In this document: piece after piece, positions 33,836 through 41,831 of the stretch
How the letters are laid out: the number at the start of each line of letters is the position of its first letter
Numbering within the stretch: position 1 is the first letter of the stretch
Source: Trichococcus sp. K1Tr
Lineage (GTDB): Bacteria > Bacillota > Bacilli > Lactobacillales > Aerococcaceae
NCBI RefSeq assembly: GCF_028309625.1
Contig: NZ_JAQMHR010000007.1
Span: forward strand, 62,001 to 126,000
Reading direction: 5' to 3'
Length of the DNA stretch: 64,000 nt
Made by a program: the position numbers and the translations under genes
The notes under the pieces: model-generated
Seen by the model: only the letters and a program-made list of their open reading frames with translations
Database searches by the model: none
What the model was told of the DNA's origin: nothing

Positions 33836-35233
33836 CTATTTTTTCATTCTGCTTTTTACAAGTCCTTTCAAGGGGGATAGCAACTCCCTGTTGTTGGCGA
33901 AAACTAATGCAAAAAACAGCATTTCGATCAGGGATTCAAATTTGAGATTCAAAAATAAGATGCCGATTTGGCAGCCCACCAACACCAAGTTTGCTATCAT
34001 AATCTGTGTATTCATGACTATCACGATATATCGTTTCGTGTCAAAGATTCTCAGGATCCACATGATGGCAAAACTTATCATGTTTGCCACACCGGCACCA
34101 ATCAGGCCGAAATAGGGGATCAACAAATAATTCAGCACCAAACTTGCCGCTCCGCCGTACACGGAAGTCCGAAAGACGCCGCGCGTTTCCTTTGCGGCTA
34201 AATAGTTCGTTCCCAGAAAAGCTGAAAAGCTCGAAAATACGACACCCAGCAAAAGAAACGGAACCGATTGCCATGCTTCATAGTATTCCGGCGCAATGAA
34301 GCTTGCCATAAAAAGTTTTAAAACGACCAATATGCTGCTCGTCCCCAAAAACAGCAAAGATGAATAGTAGCTGAACACTTTGGAATAGAACTCCGACTTA
34401 TATTCGCTCTCATATTCCTCGATAGCAGACAATTGCCAGGATTGGGTAAAGATGGAAGTGACCAGGCTCAAAATAGCGGGGACTTTATTCGCTACCGCAT
34501 AGATTCCATTCGCGCTGGCCGTTAAGAAGCCCAGAATGAAATACCGGTTCGAGGCACTTATCAGCCACCACATGATGCTGTTTGGGATGATCGGAAGCGC
34601 ATAGGCCAGCATTGTTTTCACAAGCGGTTTATTGATATGGGAAAGATCCAGGAACCGCCATATTTTCAGAGCCACGACCAAGTATCCGATGGAAGCCACA
34701 TTCGCGATGACGATGCTGAGCAAGTATCCCGCAATCCCCATATCGTAGCGCGTTAACAGAATGACATTCGCGATACTCATGACAAGCGTCATCCAGATGC
34801 CATTGATGGCAAAAACCTTAATCTTCCCCAGCCCTCTGGCAAATTGCGAAAGAATGTTCTGGAACACCTGCAGGAGCAAAATGACGTAGGTGTAATTCAG
34901 CATATCCTGGTCAATCTTCAGCAAGGAGAGGAGCGGATAGAGCGAAACAGCCGCTATCGACCCCAACGCCGCAACAAACAAACTGTTCGAGAGCACTTGG
35001 CTTTGGGATTCCTCTTTGTCCATCGTGAACCGCAGTACTGCATCAAACACATTTGCCGATACGATCGGCAGCAATAATATGGTGGATGTCGTAATGAGAT
35101 CCACGAATCCGTATTCGGCAGTCGTCAGATAATACGTATACAAGGGAACCAGGAGCAGCAAGATGATTTTGCTGCCAAAGTTGCCTATCGCAAAAAGGAA
35201 TGAGTTATTCAATAATTTTTTGTATGAATTCAT
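33836..35233 (-). CDS. Polysaccharide flippase (Wzx-like)
   Basis: A 465-aa membrane protein with about 12-14 helices. It opens with NSYKKLLNNSFLFAIGNFGSKIILLLLVPLYTYYLTTAEYGFVDLITT, the standard pattern of the lipopolysaccharide/EPS flippase family, and has the polar ANKVPAILSLVTSIFTQSWQLSAIEE block. It should export a lipid-linked repeat unit. The ATG at 35233 follows GAGGAAATCGG. It is grouped with the pyruvyltransferase gene just upstream. A second flippase in the same cluster (19.9-21.4 kb) makes the division of labour unclear. Confidence 0.88.
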   Translation of the reverse strand: MNSYKKLLNNSFLFAIGNFGSKIILLLLVPLYTYYLTTAEYGFVDLITTSTILLLPIVSANVFDAVLRFTMDKEESQSQVLSNSLFVAALGSIAAVSLYPLLSLLKIDQDMLNYTYVILLLQVFQNILSQFARGLGKIKVFAINGIWMTLVMSIANVILLTRYDMGIAGYLLSIVIANVASIGYLVVALKIWRFLDLSHINKPLVKTMLAYALPIIPNSIMWWLISASNRYFILGFLTASANGIYAVANKVPAILSLVTSIFTQSWQLSAIEEYESEYKSEFYSKVFSYYSSLLFLGTSSILVVLKLFMASFIAPEYYEAWQSVPFLLLGVVFSSFSAFLGTNYLAAKETRGVFRTSVYGGAASLVLNYLLIPYFGLIGAGVANMISFAIMWILRIFDTKRYIVIVMNTQIMIANLVLVGCQIGILFLNLKFESLIEMLFFALVFANNRELLSPLKGLVKSRMKK

Positions 35234-35277
35234 CCGATTTCCTCATTTCAGCATCGATCCGCATTTTCATCATTCCT

Positions 35278-36390
35278 TCATCGAAAAGCTTTTGTGAGAT
35301 AATCCTCCACTCTCTTTTTTTCTTTTGAGATGATATCTCCGGTATGAGCAAACTCCATTTGAAAAACATCTGCTTGCTTGCTCACTGCATTGAAATGTCT
35401 GTCTTCCAGGCGCATCGTTTTTAACAACGTGACCATCCGGGAGCCTATCTGTATTTTACTGTTTTCCGTACGCTCAAAAACAACGAACGGCGTCTCCATC
35501 AAAATGGAAAAAATCGACCCATGGAATGAATCGGTACAAACAAGACTTGCTGAAGCGATATAATCGATGAACTCGCTTGGCCCTGTGATGAAACAGTCTC
35601 TGTCCTTCGGATCCGCTAAATTCACAATTTCCAAATGATTTTGTTTCGCCACCTTGTCGATCCATGCCCTGTCCGCTTTACGGATATTCCCTAAAAAATA
35701 AGTCAAGAGATACTTCCCTTTTGGCTTCACCGGGGATTCCCGTGCTATTTCAAGCCACTCTTTCTTATCCAACAACAAGGTTGGATCGACCAGCACTTCT
35801 GCATCCCTTCCCGTAAGCTCTTTGATGATTTTTGCGCCGGACTCTTCCCTTACGGACAATGCCTTGAAATCAGAAAGCCACTCTTTGTAGCTCGGTTGAA
35901 ATTTCGCAGGTATTTCGGAAATGCCGAAGCTGGGAGAAAGCGCCACTCTTTTTTCTTTGTCGGCAAACGTCAGAAAATCAACCGAAGACCCGAGGCGATA
36001 TCTTGGATTCCAGACCTGATCGCTTCCGGTGATAAAATAATCAAACCGATCGGACAAACCTTCCGGAATCCGGTTATCGGATAGCACATAGTCACTTGTT
36101 GCAATGTTCTCATTGGTGAATCCGATAAAACATTCCTTCCGCAATTTATGGAACTCTTTGTTCATCTCGTACTGTATTTTTTTGATCACGGCTGAAGGCA
36201 ACTTTGTTACTTTCTTGTCCCGAATTTTTTCAGACAAGCTTTTATCTTGCTTAGAGACTGCCACCTCATTTTTAAGAGTCACTGTCTCGTAGCCCAACTT
36301 TTTCAGCACCTGTTGAGAAGCATAATTCTGCAGCCTGTTCCCATAATTGTTATAATCAATGATTGTTACGATCCCTATTTTTTTATCCAC
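35278..36390 (-). CDS. Polysaccharide pyruvyl transferase family protein
   Basis: A 370-aa protein. The N-terminus KKIGIVTIIDYNNYGNRLQNYASQQVLKKLGYE and DYFITGSDQVWNPRY are the signature of the polysaccharide pyruvyltransferase (CsaB-like) family. Later blocks are VDPTLLLDKKEW and ASLVCTDSFHGSIFSILMETPFVVFER (SFHG motif). Family members add pyruvate ketals to sugars using PEP, which gives the polymer negative charge. I prefer the GTG at 36390, which follows GGGGG by 8 nt; a TTG at 36411 would add seven residues. It lies 61 bp below accA in the same orientation. Confidence 0.85.
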   Translation of the reverse strand: MDKKIGIVTIIDYNNYGNRLQNYASQQVLKKLGYETVTLKNEVAVSKQDKSLSEKIRDKKVTKLPSAVIKKIQYEMNKEFHKLRKECFIGFTNENIATSDYVLSDNRIPEGLSDRFDYFITGSDQVWNPRYRLGSSVDFLTFADKEKRVALSPSFGISEIPAKFQPSYKEWLSDFKALSVREESGAKIIKELTGRDAEVLVDPTLLLDKKEWLEIARESPVKPKGKYLLTYFLGNIRKADRAWIDKVAKQNHLEIVNLADPKDRDCFITGPSEFIDYIASASLVCTDSFHGSIFSILMETPFVVFERTENSKIQIGSRMVTLLKTMRLEDRHFNAVSKQADVFQMEFAHTGDIISKEKKRVEDYLTKAFR

Positions 36391-36451
36391 AATTGATTCC
36401 CCCATAGTCAACGATAACCTTTCAGTATATTAGTTGAACAAACTGGCTGCA

Positions 36452-37222
36452 TCAATACTTCCGGAAACGCTCTTGCCTTTGCGCAACAATTTCGGCGGAA
36501 CTCAATCGTCTCCATTTCTTCAACGAACTTCGCAACTCTTTTTTCAGATCCGGCAACAACTCTTCCGGCCTTCTTTCCGGTATGATTCTGTCGATTATCT
36601 CCAATTTAAGCAAATCATCCGGGGTCAGCTTCATGACGAGCGCAGCCTCCTCGGAACGGGAACTTTCTTTCCATAAAATCGAAGCGAATCCTTCCGGCGA
36701 AAGGACGGAGTACATGCTGTTCTCCAGCATCCACACTTCATTGCCCATCGCCAAAGCCAAAGCACCGCCGCTTCCCCCTTCACCGATGAAGATGGCGATC
36801 AAAGGCACTTTCACTCGGCTCATGACCAGCAACGATTCGGAGATCGCATCACCAATCCCCCGTTCTTCCGACTCCACATCGCAGAAGGCGCCCGCCGTGT
36901 TGATGAATGTGATAATCGGCCGGTTGAACTTATCCGCTTGCCGCATCAGCCGGATCGCCTTCCGGTAACCTTCCGGATGCGGTGACCCGAAATTCCGATA
37001 CACATTTTCTGTCACATCATGCCCCTTCTGAGTCCCGATAACGGTAACCGACATGCCATCCAGGCTGGCGATGCCGCCCACAATCGCAGGATCATCCCCG
37101 AAACGCCTATCGCCGTGGAATTCGATGAAGTCCTCAAAAATGCCGTCGATCACCTCCAATACCGTCAAGCGTGAAATGCTCCTTGCCGCCTGTATGATTT
37201 TCTGCACATCATTCATCTTCAT
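36452..37222 (-). CDS. accA: Acetyl-CoA carboxylase carboxyltransferase, alpha subunit
   Basis: A 256-aa crotonase-fold subunit that, with AccD, moves CO2 from carboxy-biotin to acetyl-CoA to form malonyl-CoA. It has DFIEFHGDRRFGDDPAIVGGIASLDG, GSPHPEGYRKAIRLM, the oxyanion block FIGEGGSGGALALAMGNEVWMLENSMYSVLSPEG and a C-terminus rich in Arg. The length is the short form usual in Lactobacillales. It overlaps accD by 14 nt if the ATG at 37222 is used; the ATG at 37216 is also possible. A longer ORF reading to 37312 is inside accD and can be dropped. Neither accB, accC nor fab genes are near; the next genes are polysaccharide genes. Confidence 0.95.
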   Translation of the reverse strand: MKMNDVQKIIQAARSISRLTVLEVIDGIFEDFIEFHGDRRFGDDPAIVGGIASLDGMSVTVIGTQKGHDVTENVYRNFGSPHPEGYRKAIRLMRQADKFNRPIITFINTAGAFCDVESEERGIGDAISESLLVMSRVKVPLIAIFIGEGGSGGALALAMGNEVWMLENSMYSVLSPEGFASILWKESSRSEEAALVMKLTPDDLLKLEIIDRIIPERRPEELLPDLKKELRSSLKKWRRLSSAEIVAQRQERFRKY

Positions 37223-38081
37223 CACCCACTTCTTCCGGATCATGTAATGCCAGTATATGCTGCAATGTTTTCCGTAGATCTTTTCTGATGACAATTTTAT
37301 CGATGAAGCCATTTTCCAAGGCTTTTTCCGCCGTCTGAAAACCTTCCGGCACTTTTACTTTGATGGTCTGTTCGATGACCCTTTTGCCGGCAAAGCCCAC
37401 CGTAGATCTTGCTTCAGCCAGAATGATATCCCCTTGCGTAGCAAAGCTCGCCGTCACCCCGCCTGTCGTCGGATCCGTCAGTACGGCGATATACAGGAGG
37501 CCCGCATGACTATGGTTGGACACCGCTATGCTCACTTTGGCCATCTGCATCAGCGACATGATGCCTTCCTGCATTCTGGCTCCACCGGAAGCGGTAAACA
37601 CGATGATCGGCAACCGTTCTTCAGTCGCGCGCTCGAATACTTGCGTAATCTTTTCGCCGACGACTTTCCCTACGCTTGCCATGATGAAATTGGAATCCAT
37701 CACGCACAAAGCGACCCTTTTATTATTGATGGCAGCCGTTCCAGTAACGACAGCTTCATCCAGACCTGTTCTCCATTTGGCATCCTGCAATTTTTCATCA
37801 TAACCCGGAAAATCTAACGGATTTTGAGAAGGCATGATCGTGTTCCATTCATAGAAAGTACCTTCATCAATAATCAGGCTCAGACGCTCATCAGCCGTAA
37901 TCCGGTAATGATAATTACAGTGCGGACATACTTTCGCCTTTCCCAAGGACTTGCTGTAAATGATTGTTTGACACTGGGGACATTTTTCCCATAATCCGAC
38001 TGGAACGATGGGCTTCCGCGCATCATTTTCGTCAGCAGCACGCTTTAGGGGAAATAGGTGGCGGTTACGGAACGATTCCAT
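37209..38081 (-). CDS. accD: Acetyl-CoA carboxylase carboxyltransferase, beta subunit
   Basis: A 290-aa subunit. An N-terminal zinc ribbon CPQCQTIIYSKSLGKAKVCPHC (four Cys, about residues 34-55) precedes the carboxyltransferase core with FTASGGARMQEGIMSLMQMAK and LTDPTTGGVTASFA. With AccA it forms the transferase that makes malonyl-CoA, the two-carbon donor for fatty acid synthesis and for any KAS III-type condensation. The ATG at 38081 follows GGTGAGAAA. In related bacteria accDA usually ends the fab operon; here it heads a polysaccharide-gene strand, with 700 bp of non-coding DNA upstream. It may be the only copy relocated, or a second copy. Confidence 0.95.
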   Translation of the reverse strand: MESFRNRHLFPLKRAADENDARKPIVPVGLWEKCPQCQTIIYSKSLGKAKVCPHCNYHYRITADERLSLIIDEGTFYEWNTIMPSQNPLDFPGYDEKLQDAKWRTGLDEAVVTGTAAINNKRVALCVMDSNFIMASVGKVVGEKITQVFERATEERLPIIVFTASGGARMQEGIMSLMQMAKVSIAVSNHSHAGLLYIAVLTDPTTGGVTASFATQGDIILAEARSTVGFAGKRVIEQTIKVKVPEGFQTAEKALENGFIDKIVIRKDLRKTLQHILALHDPEEVGDEDE

Positions 38082-38085
38082 TTTC

Positions 38086-38232
38086 TCACCGTTGCCAAAA
38101 CTCTGTAAAAGTTTTCCGGTTTAAATTCGGATGCAACGAATCCAACGTATCACTCGCGACTATCTTGAATTCGTGTTCGACTTTTAAGATGTTACTGTTT
38201 TGACGAAACGGATTCCCTCCTTTTCTTAGCAA
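38086..38232 (-). CDS. Possible 48-aa leader ORF upstream of accD
   Basis: An open frame on the minus strand runs from a TTG at 38232 to a TGA 4 nt before the accD ATG. It reads like coding sequence toward the end (ILKVEHEFKIVASDTLDSL, then NLNRKTFTEFWQR). No good ribosome site precedes the TTG, though AAGGAGGG lies inside the frame. It could be a real small protein, a leader peptide coupled to accD or the remnant of a larger gene. I do not recognise a family. Confidence 0.3.
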   Translation of the reverse strand: MLRKGGNPFRQNSNILKVEHEFKIVASDTLDSLHPNLNRKTFTEFWQR

Positions 38233-38781
38233 TTACGAGAAATTCAGCGTTGTAACCTCCGCAGTTTCTTGTTTGAAAGCGTATACATTTTGTTTCGTTT
38301 TATATAAGGGGAAAATTGGAGTTACTGTTGAGGGATGGTTTTGGGTTGGAGTAGGTGAGCAAAGTTTCATATTTTTTTATTTATTGATGCATCAAACAAC
38401 CTAATGAGAGGGTATAGCTTGGCTGGTTAGGATACTACATCTATCATCCTAATGGGTGAGAGAGGAGAATTTGGGGGAAATATATCTATCTGAATTCTAC
38501 CACATTTTACTTCATTCGAACATAATAATTGACCTCGCACAAAAAAATAATCCAAATAAATATGAGCCAAGACAAGTCGCATGTATTTACTCAGGATCCA
38601 TACCGTCCGCGAGTTTAATCTGAGATGAATTATTTTCAGGAGAATATTGGACAGATTAAATCTCAATAGGTATACTCAAAATAAGTGATATACCCACGTT
38701 GTCTATAATCCGCAAGCAGCTTTGCTGAAATCTGAGATCCGAAATACTTGCTACTTCAGGAAAAGGGAATGGTGACTGAAT
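38233..38781. other. Non-coding stretch between accD and the exonuclease-family gene
   Basis: About 550 bp of mostly AT-rich DNA between divergent genes. It must hold promoters for both, but I could not settle on exact boxes. A 79-codon frame on the minus strand (38427-38666) lacks a ribosome site and protein-like composition. A GGAGG with no start codon at the right distance lies near 38262. Confidence 0.5.
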
Positions 38782-39609
38782 ATGAAACTTCTGACACTGA
38801 ATACTCATAGTTGGATCAAGGGCGCAAATACCGCAACCTATGCCCCATTAATAGAAGATATTATCACTAACCAATACGATGCGATTGCTTTGCAGGAAGT
38901 GAATCAACTCGCTGTTGGCCCGGTAATCAGCAATCCGGAATGGTATCATGCCACACAGACCCAAATCCCCATCAAGGAAAACAACTTTGCTTATTTCCTC
39001 GTGATGGCCTTAGCTGAAAAGAACCTTTTCTACCATTGGTCCTGGGTTCCCTGTCACGTCGGTTACGTCCACTATGACGAAGGCGTTGCCCTCCTGAGCA
39101 AAGAACCAATCCAGTCTGTTAAGCAAATCCAATTATCCACCAAAAATGACTTTCGAAGCTATCACACGCGCCGTGCATTGGTTGTTCAGACCGATTCAGC
39201 CTGTTTTCTCTCGGTCCACATGTCCTGGTGGCGAAGGAGATTCAGATGGAAATGGAAAAAACCTTTTTTGACAGAATGGCATTCACTGGAAACTGCGGTC
39301 AGTAAAATTCAGGACAAATCCATTTACATTATGGGCGACTTTAATAATCCCGCCGATAAACGCAACGAGGGTTACGATGTCATCCTTCAATCCGGTTGGT
39401 ATGATTCCTACAACTCCGCAGCTGTCCGCGAAGGATCAGCAAGCGTTCCACCGGCAATCGACGGCTGGAATCAAAATAAACTACCGTTGCGCATCGACTA
39501 TATTTTTTCGAACCAACCACAAGCTGCCGAAACATATGAAATCAAATTCGACGGAAAAAAACACCCCTCTGTTTCCGATCATTACGGTGTCTCGGTGACA
39601 TATCCCTGA
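38782..39609 (+). CDS. Endonuclease/exonuclease/phosphatase (EEP) family protein
   Basis: A 275-aa protein of the DNase I-like fold. It opens with KLLTLNTHSWI and has the metal-binding Glu of DAIALQEVNQL, then SVHMSWWRRRF, the YIMGDFNNPAD block (D and N of the active site) and the terminal SDHYGVSV (Asp-His). The family includes nucleases, phosphatases and sphingomyelinase-like enzymes. No signal peptide is present, so the product is probably cytoplasmic. The ATG at 38782 follows a weak GGTGA. It stands alone on the plus strand, facing the vanZ gene, with a shared bidirectional terminator at 39711-39755. Confidence 0.85.
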   Translation: MKLLTLNTHSWIKGANTATYAPLIEDIITNQYDAIALQEVNQLAVGPVISNPEWYHATQTQIPIKENNFAYFLVMALAEKNLFYHWSWVPCHVGYVHYDEGVALLSKEPIQSVKQIQLSTKNDFRSYHTRRALVVQTDSACFLSVHMSWWRRRFRWKWKKPFLTEWHSLETAVSKIQDKSIYIMGDFNNPADKRNEGYDVILQSGWYDSYNSAAVREGSASVPPAIDGWNQNKLPLRIDYIFSNQPQAAETYEIKFDGKKHPSVSDHYGVSVTYP

Positions 39610-39710
39610 TTCTAATGGTTTGATCGTCCAGAGATCGTAGTAGAGGCTGCCCGAAAAGAATACTGAATAGTTCCATGAACTTGTCTGATTATCCATTAAA
39701 TGTAGGTATG

Positions 39711-39755
39711 TAAAAAGCCGAGGAACACTGAATTCATAGTGTTTCTCGGCTATTT
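39711..39755 (-). terminator. Bidirectional terminator between the EEP and vanZ genes
   Basis: The stem GCCGAG..AACACT / AGTGTT..CTCGGC (39717-39750) has TTTTTA on the minus side and TATTTATTTTT on the plus side. The vanZ stop codon lies inside its first arm. Confidence 0.85.
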
Positions 39756-40403
39756 ATTTTTCCTGAGCAGCCACAGCTTCCTAGCACCAAGGTAAAGAAT
39801 GATACCGAGGGCTGCGCCCGATCCGTCGATGAGGACATCCTTAAGCAGGGGGCCGCGGCCAGGCACGAACTGTTGATGGAACTCATCACTAACGGCGTAT
39901 GCCACACAGAACAATAGGCTGGCGCCTCTTCGTTTCCATGCGGTCGCAGTAACGTCTTCATTCTTCAGTGCATACGAAACCAAGAAACCGAGGATGAGGT
40001 AAGCGATGAAATGTGCGGATTTCCGTATCAATCGGCCTGCGTACATAATACTGGTGTCTTGCACGAAATCGACAAACAGAAATAAGCTGATTGCCAGCAC
40101 CAGAAAACTGACGGTTGAGCTGATGATCCAGCGTTTTTTGATTCCAAAAAGCTTTGGTTCATTCTCTTGCGTTTCCAACAGATAAATCAGCAGTAGGATG
40201 CCTGCCAAAAATACGACCGTCCCTTGCGCACGGGTAAAATACTCGATGAACGCAGAAACATGATTGATTGCATCTGCGAAGAAGCGCGTCACGCTCCCAC
40301 TCAAAACAACGGACTGGTCAGCAGGTTGAGCCGAGAGGATGAAGATGACAATCATCCAAGCAAATACCGGCAGCCAGTCGTAATAGCGTCGCTCCCTTTT
40401 CAT
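39750..40403 (-). CDS. VanZ-family membrane protein
   Basis: A 217-aa protein with about five membrane helices. It has the VanZ core (WLPVFAWMIVIFILSAQPADQS, then RKSAHFIAYLILGFLVSYAL and AYAVSDEFHQQFVPGRGPLLKDVLIDGSGAALG). The SDEFHQ...RG block is the strongest family mark. VanZ of the vancomycin operon gives low teicoplanin resistance by an unknown mechanism; most chromosomal relatives have no assigned role. The ATG at 40403 follows GGAAGGAGG. The promoter region carries a perfect inverted repeat (40420-40452), so it is probably regulated. It is not part of a van cluster. Confidence 0.9.
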   Translation of the reverse strand: MKRERRYYDWLPVFAWMIVIFILSAQPADQSVVLSGSVTRFFADAINHVSAFIEYFTRAQGTVVFLAGILLLIYLLETQENEPKLFGIKKRWIISSTVSFLVLAISLFLFVDFVQDTSIMYAGRLIRKSAHFIAYLILGFLVSYALKNEDVTATAWKRRGASLLFCVAYAVSDEFHQQFVPGRGPLLKDVLIDGSGAALGIILYLGARKLWLLRKNK

Positions 40404-40419
40404 CTGCAGCGCCTCCTTC

Positions 40420-40452
40420 CTGATATACTGAATGTTCTTATCAGTATATCAG
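40420..40452 (-). promoter_or_regulatory. Extended -10 and inverted-repeat operator upstream of vanZ
   Basis: CTGATATACTGA and TCAGTATATCAG are perfect 12-bp inverted arms around a 9-nt spacer. On the minus strand the upstream arm contains TGATATACT, an extended -10. A dimeric repressor bound here would block the vanZ promoter and ribosome site. Confidence 0.65.
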
Positions 40453-40477
40453 AAAGCTTCAGTTCGGTGTAGTCCGT

Positions 40478-40676
40478 CGGCTGAACATTTTGCGCTCGTT
40501 CCTCCGATGAGCGTAGGTCTCGTCGGAGTTGGCGCCTTCTTCTCGATTTGTCCTCCGGGGAAGCTTCCCTCGCCGGAGGTGGTGTATCATCTCCTTGTGT
40601 TACCTCCGGGGACGCACGGCTTCGCCGGAGGTGCGCTGCCCTCAGCGGCCGGAGCAGCCGGCCAGACATACTTACT
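40478..40676 (+). repeat. GC-rich multi-hairpin intergenic repeat (copy A)
   Basis: About 200 bp of GC-rich DNA with three tandem hairpins built on CTCCG...CGGAG (40502-40528, 40552-40579, 40603-40631), then GGCCGG-AGCAG-CCGGCC (40647-40663). It lies between vanZ and the pilus operon terminator. The same arrangement recurs at 57857-58068. Confidence 0.85.
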
Positions 40677-40684
40677 TTCTAACA

Positions 40685-40728
40685 CAAAAAAATCTGCACC
40701 ATCACAAGCCTAAGTGATGGTGCAGATT
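40685..40728 (-). terminator. Terminator of the type IV pilus operon
   Basis: A perfect 15-bp stem AATCTGCACCATCAC / GTGATGGTGCAGATT (40691-40728) with an 8-nt loop, followed on the minus strand by TTTTTTG. It lies just below the pilO stop. Confidence 0.92.
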
Positions 40729-40737
40729 GTTTCTTAA

Positions 40738-41295
40738 TTACTGCGACTCCTCGGAAACAGCCACATAGTAAAACAATTCAAAAGTGAATGTACCGCTGAA
40801 AGATTCCTCGGCAAGCTTTTCGAACCCAAAAGAATAGATATTCCAGATGCGCTCTAATCCCTCGAGTCTTTCGGCTAGCCTCTGCATATTGTCCGCAGTA
40901 TTGCTTGTCATTTCAACTTCGTAAGTGCTCTTCATGTAAGTTTCATCAAGTCCTTCGATCGGTTGAGGTTCTCCGACACGTGCTATCTTTTGCACAATGA
41001 CATTCTCTTCAGCCGCGGTCTGTTCCAGAATGATCAGCTGTTGATTAACCTTTTCGCCTTCTGGTAAAAATCCCCAGGTTTCTTCATACTTTTGCCTGTA
41101 GTCAGCCAGCAACGTTTCCTCTGGTGGATATTCGGCCTTCAAACGCGTTTCTTCATTCACCTGTTGCGCTACAAGATCAGCTTGCTGCTTAATCGGATCG
41201 AGAAAATACACTTGCCCGAAAATGAAAGTCGCCAGAACCATCAGCCCCATCACAAAAGCCAGTACAAAAGACATGCGATTCCATTTCAGCTTCAT
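40738..41295 (-). CDS. pilO: Type IV pilus assembly protein PilO-like
   Basis: A 185-aa bitopic membrane protein. One helix near the N-terminus (FVLAFVMGLMVLATFIFGQVYFL) is followed by a coiled-coil stretch (residues 30-75) and a ferredoxin-like domain. This matches PilO in size and layout, and position after PilM and PilN confirms it. It forms the alignment complex that links the motor to the growing pilus. Its start overlaps the pilN stop by 4 nt. It is the last gene of the operon, before a strong terminator. Confidence 0.85.
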   Translation of the reverse strand: MKLKWNRMSFVLAFVMGLMVLATFIFGQVYFLDPIKQQADLVAQQVNEETRLKAEYPPEETLLADYRQKYEETWGFLPEGEKVNQQLIILEQTAAEENVIVQKIARVGEPQPIEGLDETYMKSTYEVEMTSNTADNMQRLAERLEGLERIWNIYSFGFEKLAEESFSGTFTFELFYYVAVSEESQ

Positions 41296-41831
41296 GAAAG
41301 AACCTCCTCTCTCAAAGCTGCTTCATCAAGTTCCAGCCAGAGCTCAACTGTCGAATCCGCTCCATCCAGTTGATTTTCCATGCTTATGAATTGAACATCC
41401 GAGACGTACTCCAGTGCTTTAAAATTTTCGACAGCTTCGGAAATCTCCGTAACCGTCAATCCTTCCAATACTAAGGTGATTTGATTCGTTTCATTTTTAT
41501 TAAAAATGGTCACATGCTGTTCCCCGTTCGGAACCTGCTCAATGATTGCCTTTGATACGAAGGCCATTGGATATTGCTTCGCTTCAAAAGTGGCTTTATT
41601 TTCTGCCACTTGATCCGTCAATTGCGCGTACTCTTGCATTTGCCGAGACATCCTCAGCTGCTCTTCCTCGGCTTGAAGCCACTCCTGGGCACGTATTTCC
41701 GCTTTTGTATAATACGCTTGCGCTGAGAAGAAATAAATGCCCACAAGGACAAGCAGGATTATGAAAGAACCACCGAGCACATAAGGAAGAAAGTTTCTCT
41801 GTTTTTTCTCAAAAAAATTGACTTCAAACAT
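41292..41831 (-). CDS. pilN: Type IV pilus assembly protein PilN-like
   Basis: A 179-aa bitopic membrane protein. The short cytoplasmic N-terminus VNFFEKKQRN resembles the PilM-binding NLLP-type motif of PilN. It is followed by a membrane helix (about 16-38), a coiled coil and a small C-terminal domain (NQITLVLEGLTVTEISEAVENFKALEYVSDVQF). The ATG at 41831 follows AGGAGGAAAACG, which fixes the start; it overlaps the end of pilM by 8 nt and pilO by 4 nt. It works with PilM and PilO in the inner alignment complex. Confidence 0.87.
   Translation of the reverse strand: MFEVNFFEKKQRNFLPYVLGGSFIILLVLVGIYFFSAQAYYTKAEIRAQEWLQAEEEQLRMSRQMQEYAQLTDQVAENKATFEAKQYPMAFVSKAIIEQVPNGEQHVTIFNKNETNQITLVLEGLTVTEISEAVENFKALEYVSDVQFISMENQLDGADSTVELWLELDEAALREEVLS

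Noticed and set aside
38180-38215. FabT-type operator upstream of accD
   Set aside because: GTTTCGTCAAAAC is a partly symmetric sequence but departs from the FabT consensus as I know it; not strong enough to list.
38427-38666. 79-codon minus-strand frame in the accD upstream gap
   Set aside because: No ribosome site, composition unlike neighbouring proteins and stop-poor only by chance in AT-rich DNA.
39750-40403. Vancomycin resistance cluster
   Set aside because: Only a VanZ-family protein is present; there are no ligase, dehydrogenase or dipeptidase genes.
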